NCBI GenBank assembly: GCA_022493055.1 | Contig: CP092781.1 | Span: 1,612,001 to 1,676,000 of the forward strand | Length of the DNA: 64,000 bases | From: Staphylococcus roterodami | Lineage (GTDB): Bacteria; Bacillota; Bacilli; Staphylococcales; Staphylococcaceae | Direction of reading: 5' to 3' | Shown: one piece after another, positions 34,440-42,372 of the stretch | Numbering within the stretch: position 1 is the first letter of the stretch | Layout: every line of letters begins with the position of its first letter | Position numbers and translations under genes: made by a program | The notes under the pieces: model-generated | Databases searched by the model: none | The model's input: the letters and a program-made list of their open reading frames with translations, nothing else | Told to the model about the DNA's origin: nothing

Positions 34440-35042
34440 TTAAGATACAACTATTTGTAGACCTGCTTTTACAGCCTCATCAACAGAGTCGTATTTATTT
34501 TTATTTAACAATTTCTCTACTTTTGTAAGTTCTCGTTTAGAATAACCCAGTGCTTCTAAAGCTAGCATTGCCTCTTGTACAAATTGATCTTGTACTGTAG
34601 AAGTTGGATCTACTTGCAATAATGATTCACTATCTTCTTCAGTAATTTTAACTTTGCCTTTTAAATCTAATACAATTTGTCTTGCTGTCTTTTTACCGAT
34701 TCCAGGGAATTTAGTTAAATACGTGTCATTTTCATTTTCAATAGCACGTTTTACCTCGTTAGGTGTACTAGTTGCTAAAATAGCCAATGCAGATTTAGGT
34801 CCAATACCAGTAACTTTAATTAAACTCAAAAACATATCTTTTTCTTCTTCGCTACTAAAACCATACAATAATTGGGCATCTTCACGAACTATTAAAGATG
34901 TATGTATTAAAACATCTTGATCTAAATACTTCTGAAAACGATAAGAATTTGGTGTTTGAATTTCATAACCAACGCCTGTAGTTTCAACTACCACATGTGT
35001 TGGATATAAATGTGTTAACTTACCTTTGACATACGCGTACAT
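34440..35042 (-). CDS. ruvA: Holliday junction DNA helicase subunit RuvA
   Basis: A 200-residue junction-binding protein. The N-terminal OB fold starts MYAYVKGKL, two helix-hairpin-helix motifs follow ([16 protein letters not shown] and [17 protein letters not shown]), and the C-terminal three-helix domain contacting RuvB ends [17 protein letters not shown]. The start ATG follows AAGGATG. The gene order ruvA-ruvB-queA-tgt-yajC is the usual one. Confidence 0.97.
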   Translation of the reverse strand: MYAYVKGKLTHLYPTHVVVETTGVGYEIQTPNSYRFQKYLDQDVLIHTSLIVREDAQLLYGFSSEEEKDMFLSLIKVTGIGPKSALAILATSTPNEVKRAIENENDTYLTKFPGIGKKTARQIVLDLKGKVKITEEDSESLLQVDPTSTVQDQFVQEAMLALEALGYSKRELTKVEKLLNKNKYDSVDEAVKAGLQIVVS

Positions 35043-35055
35043 TTTTTACACATCC

Positions 35056-35514
35056 TTACATACTCATACTAATTAATTCTACTTTAGATACATAATCTAA
35101 ATTTCTTAAAGCTACGATGACATCTTCCGCAGAAGTGTCCTTAGATTTTGCATTTAAAGACAGTGTGATGGTCGCTTTTTCTTCCATTGGAATACTTTGA
35201 TGAATTGTTAAAACCGAAAGCTCTAATTTAGAAATGACATCTAAAACACGTGCTAACATACCGACTATGTCAGTAACGTACAATATTAATGTAAACTCTC
35301 TATGGTCTAACATTTTATCATCTACTGGAAATATAGTTTCTCTATATTTGTAAAATGCACTTCTTGATAAATCAAACTGCTTAACTGCATCATCAATGGA
35401 CAATGTAGGATCATTTTTTAAGGCATCTTTAATTTTCAAAGTTTTAACCACTGATTCTGGCAATACGTCTTCTCTAATTAAATAAAACTTTTTATAATCT
35501 TTATTGTCCATCAT
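35056..35514 (-). CDS. ACT domain-containing protein (PheB/YszB-like)
   Basis: A 152-residue protein with an N-terminal helix-turn-helix-like region (SIDDAVKQFDLSRSAFYKYRE) and a C-terminal ACT domain (TLILYVTDIVGMLARVLDVI). It matches the PheB/UPF0735 family found next to obg in Firmicutes. ACT domains usually bind amino acids, so a regulator sensing an amino acid is plausible, but the ligand is unknown. The start ATG follows AGGAGTG. It lies 9 bases after obgE and upstream of ruvA. Confidence 0.85.
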   Translation of the reverse strand: MMDNKDYKKFYLIREDVLPESVVKTLKIKDALKNDPTLSIDDAVKQFDLSRSAFYKYRETIFPVDDKMLDHREFTLILYVTDIVGMLARVLDVISKLELSVLTIHQSIPMEEKATITLSLNAKSKDTSAEDVIVALRNLDYVSKVELISMSM

Positions 35515-35523
35515 GCTACACTC

Positions 35524-36816
35524 CTATTCAACGAATTCAAATTCTCCACCAAGAATTCTAACGATATCTCCATTTGTACAACCGCGTTCTCTAAGAGCAT
35601 CATCAATACCCATTGAACGCATTTGTCGTGCAAAACGACGTACTGCTGGGTCACTGTTAAAGTCAGTCATCTTGAACATTCTTTCGATTGCATTACCACT
35701 CACAACGTATGCACCATCATCATCTCTTGTAATTGTAAACTTATCTTGTGAAGGGGTGTGTTTATAAAGTACACGATTGATACCTGCTGACTCTTCTTCT
35801 TCAACTGAGAAGTCAACATCTTTATATTCTTCTAATTTATCCGCAATTGCATAAAGTAATTGATCAATATTTTCACGTGTAATTGTAGAAACTGGTATTA
35901 CTTCTACATTGTCACCAATTTCCTCTTTAAAAAGTTCTAAATTATCTTGGGATTCAGGTAAATCCATTTTATTAGCAACAACGATTTGAGGTCTATCTTC
36001 TAAACGTTGTTCATATGCTGCTAATTCTTGATTGATGACTTTATAATCTTCAATAGGATCTCTTCCTTCAGATCCACTCATATCTATCATATGCACAATA
36101 ACTTTAGTTCTTTCAACATGTCGTAAAAACTGATGACCTAGACCAACACCATCTGATGCACCTTCAATTAATCCAGGTAAATCAGCCATTACAAAACTAC
36201 GTTGATCTGGAGTTGAAACGACACCTAAGTTTGGCTTGATAGTAGTAAAATGGTATGCCCCAATTTTCGGTTTCGCTTTAGAAACAATAGATAATAATGT
36301 TGATTTACCTACACTTGGGAATCCTACTAATCCTACATCAGCTAATAATTTTAATTCTAAAGAAACGTCTAATTCCTCACCTGGTTCTCCTTTTTCACTA
36401 AAGTCAGGTGCAGGGTTTCTCGGCGTTGCAAAACGTGAATTTCCGCGACCGCCGCGACCACCTTTTGCTACGACAGCTCTTTGACCATCTTCAACAAGAT
36501 CTGCTAATACTTCGTCAGTTTCAACATTTTTTATAATTGTGCCCGGCGGAACTTTTAAGACTAAGTCTTCAGCATTTTTTCCATGCATATTACTACTTTG
36601 TCCATTTTCACCTTTGTTTGCTTTAAAATGACGTTGGTATCTAAAATCTAATAATGTTCTTAGTCCTTCATCTACTTCAAATACAACAGAAGCACCTTTA
36701 CCTCCGTCACCACCAGCTGGGCCACCAAACGGCACATATTTCTCTCTTCTATACGCGGTAATACCATTACCACCATCACCGGCTTTAAGAGATATTTTGA
36801 CTTGATCGACAAACAT
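35524..36816 (-). CDS. obgE: GTPase Obg/CgtA
   Basis: A 430-residue essential GTPase involved in 50S ribosome maturation and stress signalling. The N-terminal glycine-rich Obg fold has [18 protein letters not shown] runs such as [14 protein letters not shown]. The G domain shows [12 protein letters not shown] (G1), [17 protein letters not shown] (G3) and ANKMDLPES (G4). The C-terminal OCT domain ends [15 protein letters not shown]. The start ATG at 36816 has GAGGTG 6-7 bases upstream. Its extended -10 promoter abuts the palindromic tandem array. Confidence 0.96.
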   Translation of the reverse strand: MFVDQVKISLKAGDGGNGITAYRREKYVPFGGPAGGDGGKGASVVFEVDEGLRTLLDFRYQRHFKANKGENGQSSNMHGKNAEDLVLKVPPGTIIKNVETDEVLADLVEDGQRAVVAKGGRGGRGNSRFATPRNPAPDFSEKGEPGEELDVSLELKLLADVGLVGFPSVGKSTLLSIVSKAKPKIGAYHFTTIKPNLGVVSTPDQRSFVMADLPGLIEGASDGVGLGHQFLRHVERTKVIVHMIDMSGSEGRDPIEDYKVINQELAAYEQRLEDRPQIVVANKMDLPESQDNLELFKEEIGDNVEVIPVSTITRENIDQLLYAIADKLEEYKDVDFSVEEEESAGINRVLYKHTPSQDKFTITRDDDGAYVVSGNAIERMFKMTDFNSDPAVRRFARQMRSMGIDDALRERGCTNGDIVRILGGEFEFVE

Positions 36817-36857
36817 ATATCTCACCTCTTTTACATATAATTTTCATTTTCCCAATA

Positions 36858-36866
36858 ATTATAGCA
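36858..36866 (-). promoter_or_regulatory. Extended -10 promoter of obgE
   Basis: The minus strand reads TGC-TATAAT (36858-36866), a TGn extended -10 about 42 bases before the obgE start. No good -35 is present. The -35 region is supplied by the first GGGGCTCT arm of the tandem array. Confidence 0.65.
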
Positions 36867-36870
36867 TATT

Positions 36871-37385
36871 AGAGCCCCTTTTAGTTTACTGATTAGGGGC
36901 TCTTATGCAGTTGCACTTAAAGCTAATTGCCTTAAATTCTTATATTTCTCAGTACCCAAATATGATACGGTTTTTACTTTAATTTCTGCAACTGTATTCC
37001 TTTGCCCCCTTTTAATTGTAAATAATTAGGGGCTCTTATGCAGTTGCATTTAAAGCTAATTGCCTTAAAATACTTATTTATCTCAGTAACGAATATGATA
37101 CGGTTTTTACTTTAATTTCTGCAACTGTATTCCTTTGACCCCTTTTAGTTTACTGATTAGGGGCTCTTATGCAGTTGCATTTAAAGCTATTTTCCTTAAA
37201 ATACTTATTTATCTCAGTACCAAATATGATACGTTTCTTGCTTTAAATTCTGCAACTGTATTCCTTTGTCCCCTTTTAATTTACTGATTAGGGGCTCTTA
37301 TGCAGTTGCATTTAAGACTATTCGCCTTAAATTCTTATATTTCTCAGTACCCAAATATGATACGTTTCTCGCTTTAAATTCTTAT
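36871..37385. repeat. Tandem array of 131-133-bp nested-palindrome units, about 3.7 copies
   Basis: GGGGCTCTTATGCAGTTGCA recurs at 36896, 37029, 37160 and 37291, a period of 133, 131 and 131 bases. Copies 2 and 3 differ at about 10 of 131 positions by my count. Each unit has a CCCC...GGGG hairpin (first copy AGAGCCCCT with AGGGGCTCT) and a second long imperfect stem. That stem runs from CAGTTGCA-n-TTAAAG to CTTTAA-n-TGCAACTG and encloses an inner ATATTT/AAATAT pair in copies 1 and 4. The fourth unit is cut off before TGCAACTG. No ORF. It fills most of the 662-base gap between obgE and rpmA. Confidence 0.92.
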
Positions 37386-37433
37386 TTTTACTTTTGACCA
37401 AAATCGTCATAATAAAAAATATCTTTATAAAAA

Positions 37434-37467
37434 GTAAAAAACACCAGAAGATTCACTTCTGGTGTTA
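37434..37467 (-). terminator. Terminator after rplU-prp-rpmA
   Basis: AACACCAGAAG (37439-37450 region) pairs with CTTCTGGTGTT (37457-37467), with T6 on the minus strand. It lies 12 bases after the rpmA stop. Confidence 0.88.
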
Positions 37468-37478
37468 ACTAGACAAAA

Positions 37479-37763
37479 TTATTCAGCTACTGCGTATACA
37501 GAAACTTGTTTTTTGTCGCGACCTTTACGTTCGAATTTAACAACGCCGTCGATTTTAGCGAATAATGTATCATCGCCACCACGACCTACATTTTCACCAG
37601 GGTAAATTTTAGTACCACGTTGGCGATATAAAATTGAACCACCTGTTACGAATTGACCGTCAGCACGTTTAGCACCTAAGCGTTTTGATTCAGAGTCACG
37701 TCCGTTTTTTGTAGAACTTACCCCTTTTTTAGATGCGAAGAATTGTAAGTTTAATTTTAACAT
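37479..37763 (-). CDS. rpmA: 50S ribosomal protein L27 (with cleavable N-terminus)
   Basis: A 94-residue L27. The start is the ATG at 37763 after GAGGTG. The protein begins [18 protein letters not shown], i.e. an N-terminal extension KLNLQFF before the ASKKG at which other bacteria start mature L27. In Staphylococcus this extension is removed by the protease Prp, encoded by the gene immediately upstream. The remainder, [19 protein letters not shown], is standard L27. Mature L27 reaches the peptidyl-transferase centre. Confidence 0.96.
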
Positions 37764-37774
37764 CGGAATGCACC

Positions 37775-38095
37775 TCACTTATAATTTAATCTAATATTCT
37801 CATTATATTCTTCTTCAATGGTTTGTAAAGAAACTAGCATTGCTTGAAGAATTAATTGCGCTTCATCGTTATTTGTATCAACACTTCTTATATGAAAATG
37901 ACCACCATTGTCATCATAATTGATATCTGGTCTCTCAGATGTCAATCCTATAATCGCATTAACACTACCAAACAATACAGCTGAAGCTCCAGCACAAACG
38001 ATATCATGACCATATTCACCATGGTTAGCATGGCCATCCATAATAACGTCTGTTACTTTGCCTTCATCATTAACTGTAACATCAACAGTAATCAT
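37775..38095 (-). CDS. prp: Ribosomal-processing cysteine protease Prp
   Basis: A 106-residue cysteine protease (formerly YsxB) that cleaves the N-terminal extension of L27. The predicted catalytic pair is His22 in [13 protein letters not shown] and Cys34 in [10 protein letters not shown], both present. It lies between rplU and rpmA, 11 bases before the rpmA start, so enzyme and substrate are co-expressed. The start ATG at 38095 is 5 bases after the rplU stop. Confidence 0.95.
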   Translation of the reverse strand: MITVDVTVNDEGKVTDVIMDGHANHGEYGHDIVCAGASAVLFGSVNAIIGLTSERPDINYDDNGGHFHIRSVDTNNDEAQLILQAMLVSLQTIEEEYNENIRLNYK

Positions 38096-38100
38096 AATAA

Positions 38101-38409
38101 TTACGCGTTGATTTTATCGATTGTTAATTTAGTGTATGGTTGACGATGGCCTTTTTTACGTTTTGAATTTTTACGACGTTTGTATGTGAATACAGTGATT
38201 TTCTTACCGCGTCCTTGTTTGTTAACAGTAGCAGTAACTGTAGCACCTTCAACTGTTGGCGCTCCAACTTTAACTGAATCTCCACCTACAAATAATACTT
38301 TATCAAATGTAAAAGTATCACCTTCGTTTACGTCTAATTTTTCAACGAAGATTTCTTGACCTTCTTCTACTTTGATTTGTTTTCCACCTGTTTCAATAAT
38401 AGCAAACAT
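38101..38409 (-). CDS. rplU: 50S ribosomal protein L21
   Basis: A 102-residue ribosomal protein. It starts [18 protein letters not shown] and has the C-terminal signature [20 protein letters not shown] that binds 23S rRNA. The ATG at 38409 follows CAGGAGGTG. An ATG at 38418 overlaps the site and is rejected. First gene of the rplU-prp-rpmA operon, preceded by an L21-type leader. Confidence 0.97.
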
Positions 38410-38414
38410 ACTTT

Positions 38415-38600
38415 GCACCTCCTGTATAATAAGTCACGCCATATATAGGTGACACTTGTTATTGAGTAAAGCGTTCGCACTCTTTCAATAACTTCTGCAA
38501 ATGAGTAAAGCGTTCGCACTCTTCGTTGTATCAATCGCTTTATTCCTTGGTCTTGGTCTTGTTCTTGAACCTATATTTGAGCGGTTGTATGTAGCTACTT
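38415..38600 (-). promoter_or_regulatory. L21 leader with duplicated hairpin
   Basis: The about 190-base 5' leader of rplU contains GAGTGCGAACGCTTTACTC twice (38463-38481 and 38502-38520). Each copy can fold, GAGT/ACTC closing GCG/CGC. A direct CAAGAC-CAAGAC-CAAGG run lies upstream. This matches the kind of leader known as the L21 autoregulatory element in Firmicutes; the ligand is presumed to be L21. The Rfam assignment is from memory of the element, not computed. Confidence 0.7.
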
Positions 38601-38622
38601 ATAACTACTCAACTATTGCATC

Positions 38623-39153
38623 TTACCATTGACGACGTTTCATGTCAATGTCATTGTTCGTTTTTTTAATGAACTTTATAATCAATGGATACAGTATAAT
38701 TAGCAGTACAAAATTCAATAATAATGTCGGCAGCAATCTAAATACAACAAAATGTATAAAATCAAATTGAATAAATCCTAGCATGCCATATATCAATGCT
38801 ACATATATTTCTAATAATATTGTACTCCCAAGAATAATTGCGAATAACATTGTGTGATCTTTATAAAAAATCTTAAAGAAACGATCAACAAGTGCTAAAA
38901 ATAGTATATAACCAAATAAATACACTCCATAAATGCTTCCATAGTATACATCAGTCATTAAACCAATAAATATACTCAGCATTAATGACACACCAAAACC
39001 TCTATAAACTACCATCATTAATATGTACATAAAGGTTAAGTGTGGCACAAAAATAATTTCAAACTTTCCAATATGCATTGGAATGAGTAGTCCAATTGCG
39101 GTATCAATGTAAAATAATAAAATCCCTATCAAAAAATAATACAAAGTACGCAT
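38623..39153 (-). CDS. mreD: Rod shape-determining protein MreD
   Basis: A 176-residue very hydrophobic protein with five to six membrane helices, starting MRTLYYFLIGILLFYIDTAIG. It matches MreD of the elongasome. It overlaps mreC by one base (stop/start at 39153), so the pair is coupled. Cocci keep mreCD without mreB, and in S. aureus they are dispensable. The C-terminus is short and basic. Confidence 0.92.
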   Translation of the reverse strand: MRTLYYFLIGILLFYIDTAIGLLIPMHIGKFEIIFVPHLTFMYILMMVVYRGFGVSLMLSIFIGLMTDVYYGSIYGVYLFGYILFLALVDRFFKIFYKDHTMLFAIILGSTILLEIYVALIYGMLGFIQFDFIHFVVFRLLPTLLLNFVLLIILYPLIIKFIKKTNNDIDMKRRQW

Positions 39154-39995
39154 TATTTATCCCTGCTTTCATCGTCAGGTATAGTTTTAGGATCTCTTTT
39201 AGCAACATAAACATGACTTAAATCTGCTAGATCTGCACCAGTTTTAACTCTAACCTCTTTAGCTAATCCGTATTGATCATTCTGAACTTTCGTGACTTCA
39301 CCTATATACAAATTACTTGGCAATTGATCTGCAAGCCCACTAGTAACTACTTTATCCCCTTTAGAAATATTATCTCGGTTATTAATATCACTAATTACTA
39401 ACTCAGAATTCTTTTCATCATATCGATCAATCAAACCGAAAATATTTTTAGAACCATGTTGTATATTTACCGATAATTTGCCGGCACGCGTATTAGTTGA
39501 AATTAAATCTACTTGTGAAGAAAACTTATTTACTTTTGTTACTCTTCCAACAAATCCTTGTGAAGTCATTACGGCCATATTAGAAGTAATGCCTGATTTC
39601 GAACCTTTATCAATCACAAGTGTATTCATCCATTGATCAGGATTTCTTGCTAATACTGTAGTAGAAATCGGATCATATTTTGAAATATCTTTTAAATCAA
39701 GCTCTTTTTTCAGTTTATTATTTTCCGTTTCTAATTGTTGGTTTTTAGATTCTAATTGGCTTATTTTATTTTTAGCCTCTTTTGAATCTCCCTTTTTAAA
39801 AAAGTCTCCAATTGCACCAGCAACAAAATTAACTGGATAACTCACAACTCGTTGCCCAAAAGACACAGAATCACCTATGTATTGTTCAGGAGGTGATTGA
39901 GATTGTGATCGTATGGACAGCCCAATAAGTGCAATAAAAACGATGATTGCACATAAAACAACAATTAATTTGTTATTTTTAAAAAACTTAAGCAC
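39153..39995 (-). CDS. mreC: Cell shape-determining protein MreC
   Basis: A 280-residue protein with a short cytosolic start (MLKFFKNNKLIVVL), one transmembrane helix (about 10-28), and a coiled coil (KNKISQLESKNQQLETENN, about 75-105). A double beta-barrel extracytoplasmic domain follows, with VLARNPDQWMNTLVIDKGS and GFVGRVTKV. The start is a GTG at 39995, 8 bases after GAGG. A GTG at 40004 lies within that site. Scaffold for peptidoglycan synthases together with MreD. Confidence 0.93.
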   Translation of the reverse strand: MLKFFKNNKLIVVLCAIIVFIALIGLSIRSQSQSPPEQYIGDSVSFGQRVVSYPVNFVAGAIGDFFKKGDSKEAKNKISQLESKNQQLETENNKLKKELDLKDISKYDPISTTVLARNPDQWMNTLVIDKGSKSGITSNMAVMTSQGFVGRVTKVNKFSSQVDLISTNTRAGKLSVNIQHGSKNIFGLIDRYDEKNSELVISDINNRDNISKGDKVVTSGLADQLPSNLYIGEVTKVQNDQYGLAKEVRVKTGADLADLSHVYVAKRDPKTIPDDESRDK

Positions 39996-40130
39996 CCAGA
40001 ACACCTCTATTTTGTCAAAATATTATATATCCTTTTCTATTTTATATTACTCCCTTAATGAAATAAAGCACTAACTTTTAATTACCTTGAAAATAAACTT
40101 AGCTTTCAATAAATCTAACTTCTTTATAAT

Positions 40131-40170
40131 AAAAATAACTACCAGCAAAATATTTTAATTGCTAGTAGTT
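40131..40170 (-). terminator. Strong terminator after the 39-codon gene
   Basis: On the minus strand AACTACTAGCAA pairs with TTGCTGGTAGTT (one G-U) around a 10-base loop, followed by ATTTTTATT. It lies 20 bases after the stop of the small ORF at 40191-40310 and upstream of mreC. Confidence 0.85.
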
Positions 40171-40190
40171 ACTATAATTATTTTTAATAT

Positions 40191-40310
40191 TTATTTGTTT
40201 GTGTCGTTCGTTCTTTCGCTGTTGGTTAACTGTGATTGTCTCCAACGGGCGAATAAATTTTGGGCTTTTTGTTGTTCATTAGCTTGTTTTTGTTTTGATT
40301 GTTCTGCCAT
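40191..40310 (-). CDS. Small polar protein, 39 aa, unknown function
   Basis: A 39-codon ORF starting ATG at 40310 that reads MAEQSKQKQANEQQKA, then QNLFARWRQSQLTN, with a hydrophilic Ser/Thr/Asn tail ending TNK. It is very rich in Q, K and N, with no membrane segment. It lies 71 bases downstream of the DUF4930 gene on the same strand, and a strong terminator follows 20 bases after the stop, which is what a real last cistron would show. The ribosome site is only moderate (AAAAGGTTGGTG). I do not recognise a family. It could also be a structured 3' UTR. Confidence 0.6.
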   Translation of the reverse strand: MAEQSKQKQANEQQKAQNLFARWRQSQLTNSERTNDTNK

Positions 40311-40381
40311 TTGAACTACACCAACCTTTTATATATTCTAACGACAGGATAACTAAAATGATTTTTGTATGCAAAGAATTT

Positions 40382-40855
40382 CTATTGATATGCATTTTCT
40401 GGTTTTAATTGTAAATTTTGCCCTAATTCATTTAAGTCCTGTTGCATTTCGAATTCTGTATTATAAACTCTCATGGATTCATCTCCAAATTTATAAAGTA
40501 TAAATTCATCCCCTCTTTGACCAATTACATATTTATCATTATATGCCATTCGATTCATACCTGATACAGCCATAAATTCTTGTTTATCTATCATATTAAA
40601 TACATTTTTAATTTGACTTAAAGGTACATTTTTAATCAAATCATTTTCTTTCAATGAATATTTTTCTCCATTTACATAAACATGTTGTGTATTATTCGTT
40701 GGCTGTGCAACTTGCCCAGTATGATCTGACGCTTGGTTAACTGGATTCCAATCTTGTTCTTTTAAAAAAGGCGCGTATTTCAAGGCGATATATACAATCA
40801 CTATAATCGCAATTACTGCTATAATATTTTTAATCATACTTAATATAAATCTCAT
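40382..40855 (-). CDS. DUF4930 family membrane-anchored protein
   Basis: A 157-residue protein with one N-terminal membrane helix (residues 9-26, NIIAVIAIIVIVYIALKYAP) and an extracytoplasmic domain of about 125 residues. It resembles the staphylococcal DUF4930 family of unknown function. The domain contains HVYVNGEKYSLKENDLIKNV and YVIGQRGDEFILYKFGDES, a beta-rich pattern. No cysteine, so not a lipoprotein. The start ATG follows GGAGGCG. It may form one transcript with the 39-codon gene downstream. Confidence 0.75.
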   Translation of the reverse strand: MRFILSMIKNIIAVIAIIVIVYIALKYAPFLKEQDWNPVNQASDHTGQVAQPTNNTQHVYVNGEKYSLKENDLIKNVPLSQIKNVFNMIDKQEFMAVSGMNRMAYNDKYVIGQRGDEFILYKFGDESMRVYNTEFEMQQDLNELGQNLQLKPENAYQ

Positions 40856-41015
40856 AGGTCGCCTCCATTAGTCTTCAAACAATTATATAATTTGTCATAT
40901 ATATTTTCATCAGTCTTCAGGCTTAATCACACTATATCTTTGGACTGATGCATCTTAATTAAAAATAGCTTATACTTTATTTATGTTTTAAATGCTTATG
41001 AGGAGGTTCGTAATA

Positions 41016-41207
41016 TTGAGTATACTAACAATCATATTAATAGCACTATTAGTAATCCTCCTTTTTAGAGTTGGACTTTCTATTTTGCGATTCTTAATTT
41101 ATATCGGTGTCATTTTATTATGTTTGTATTTAGGATATCAAGGCTTAATTTGGTTACTTGATTTTTTCCAAATTAATACAGGATTATTACCACAATTCCA
41201 ATTATAG
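41016..41207 (+). CDS. Small membrane protein, 63 aa, unknown function
   Basis: A 63-residue protein that is almost all hydrophobic. Two membrane helices are visible (ILTIILIALLVILLF and FLIYIGVILLCLYLGYQ), and the C-terminus reads LDFFQINTGLLPQFQL. The start is probably TTG at 41016, 9 bases after a perfect AGGAGG. An in-frame ATG at 40992 is upstream of that site. A TATACT -10 lies near 40972. It is divergent from the DUF4930 gene and convergent with the next gene, with a shared terminator. No family recognised. Confidence 0.75.
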   Translation: MSILTIILIALLVILLFRVGLSILRFLIYIGVILLCLYLGYQGLIWLLDFFQINTGLLPQFQL

Positions 41208-41233
41208 TAAATATAAAATCATATTAATATAAC

Positions 41234-41291
41234 AAAACTCCTAATGAACTAGATTAAATTTTTGTTTAACTAGTTAAGCATTAGGAGTTTT
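41234..41291. terminator. Bidirectional terminator
   Basis: AAAACTCCTAATG and CATTAGGAGTTTT are exact complements, and the inner arms AACTAG/CTAGTT extend the stem. T-runs lie on both strands. It separates two convergent small membrane-protein genes. Confidence 0.9.
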
Positions 41292-41332
41292 AATTTTTTG
41301 TTTCTGATTAATAACTTACATTTAACAATTCA

Positions 41333-41617
41333 TTATTTACGTCCAAATGCATTAGATAAAAATCGCAATAATGCATAGCTACCGCTGAGTAATAGTCCCC
41401 AAACGATACCAGTAAATATTGAACCAACAGCTACACTAAATAAAGGAATTGATTGCTTCGTGACGATCACACCTGCTAGTGCTGTAACTAGTATACATAC
41501 TGATGATAATATCACCGTCATTAATAGATTACGTTTTGTTACAGGTTCATTCTTTATGTTTAATTGCATTGTATATACCATTGGTACTAGAACCCCGATA
41601 ATTATAAATAGCGTCAC
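41333..41617 (-). CDS. Small integral membrane protein, 94 aa, unknown function
   Basis: A 94-residue protein with three hydrophobic segments: TLFIIIGVLVPMVYTM, NLLMTVILSSVCILVTALAG and a C-terminal VAVGSIFTGIVWGLLLSG. It ends in a basic FLSNAFGRK tail. The start is a GTG at 41617, since GGAGG lies 7 bases upstream. The longer reading from 41659 runs through that site. I do not recognise the family. It follows radC by 69 bases and could share its transcript. Confidence 0.72.
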   Translation of the reverse strand: MTLFIIIGVLVPMVYTMQLNIKNEPVTKRNLLMTVILSSVCILVTALAGVIVTKQSIPLFSVAVGSIFTGIVWGLLLSGSYALLRFLSNAFGRK

Positions 41618-41685
41618 TGTTTTTCCTCCAAATGATTGTACTTCGTAGGTATTATACACAAGAATTGTTAGTAATTCTATTAACT

Positions 41686-42372
41686 TTATTCATTTTCATC
41701 AAAATAACCTGCTTCAACTAAGCTTGTAAACTTATTATCACCAATAATAATATGATCCAACAAATCTATACCAAGTATCAAACCACATTCTTTTAATCTT
41801 AGTGTCGTCATGATATCTTCTTGTGAAGGTGTCACATCACCAGAAGGATGATTATGTACAGCTATGATTGCATTCGCATTTTCTCGAATTGCAATACTAA
41901 AAATTTCACGCGGGTGCACAATAGAACTATTTAATGTCCCTTTAAATACACACGCTTCTTTTATAACAATATTTTTTGAGTTCAATAATAAAATCATAAA
42001 ATGTTCTTGTGGTAAATCTTTCATTGAAGCCATCATAAAATCAGCTACATCACTAGGTTGTGTTATTTTAACTCTGTTAATTTCTGAACGTCGACCCATA
42101 CGCTCACCCAATTCAAATGCAGCTTTTAATGTAATTGCTTTTTGCAAACCAATTCCCTTTACCTGAATCAAATCGTTAACAGATGCTTTTTTTAGTTCGT
42201 TTAAATTCGAAGTAGCTTTCAACAATTCATTACTTATATCAATACTAGAAAACCCTTTTCGCCCAGTATTAATTAATATCGCTAATAATTCAGTATTCGA
42301 AAGACTTTTCGCACCATGACTTAATAAACGTTCTCTCGGCATTTCTGAAGTAACCATTTCTTTAATTTTCAA
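41686..42372 (-). CDS. radC: RadC family JAMM/MPN protein
   Basis: A 228-residue protein with an N-terminal helix-hairpin-helix ([20 protein letters not shown]) and a C-terminal MPN/JAB metalloprotease-like domain. The zinc motif is [16 protein letters not shown]. RadC was named for DNA repair but the direct role is uncertain. The start is a TTG at 42372, nine bases after AGGAGG, and it overlaps the TGA stop of comC, so the two genes are coupled. Confidence 0.9.
   Translation of the reverse strand: MKIKEMVTSEMPRERLLSHGAKSLSNTELLAILINTGRKGFSSIDISNELLKATSNLNELKKASVNDLIQVKGIGLQKAITLKAAFELGERMGRRSEINRVKITQPSDVADFMMASMKDLPQEHFMILLLNSKNIVIKEACVFKGTLNSSIVHPREIFSIAIRENANAIIAVHNHPSGDVTPSQEDIMTTLRLKECGLILGIDLLDHIIIGDNKFTSLVEAGYFDENE

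Noticed and set aside
36871..37385. CRISPR array
   Set aside because: The repeats are directly tandem with no unique spacers, the unit is about 131 bp, and no cas genes are near.
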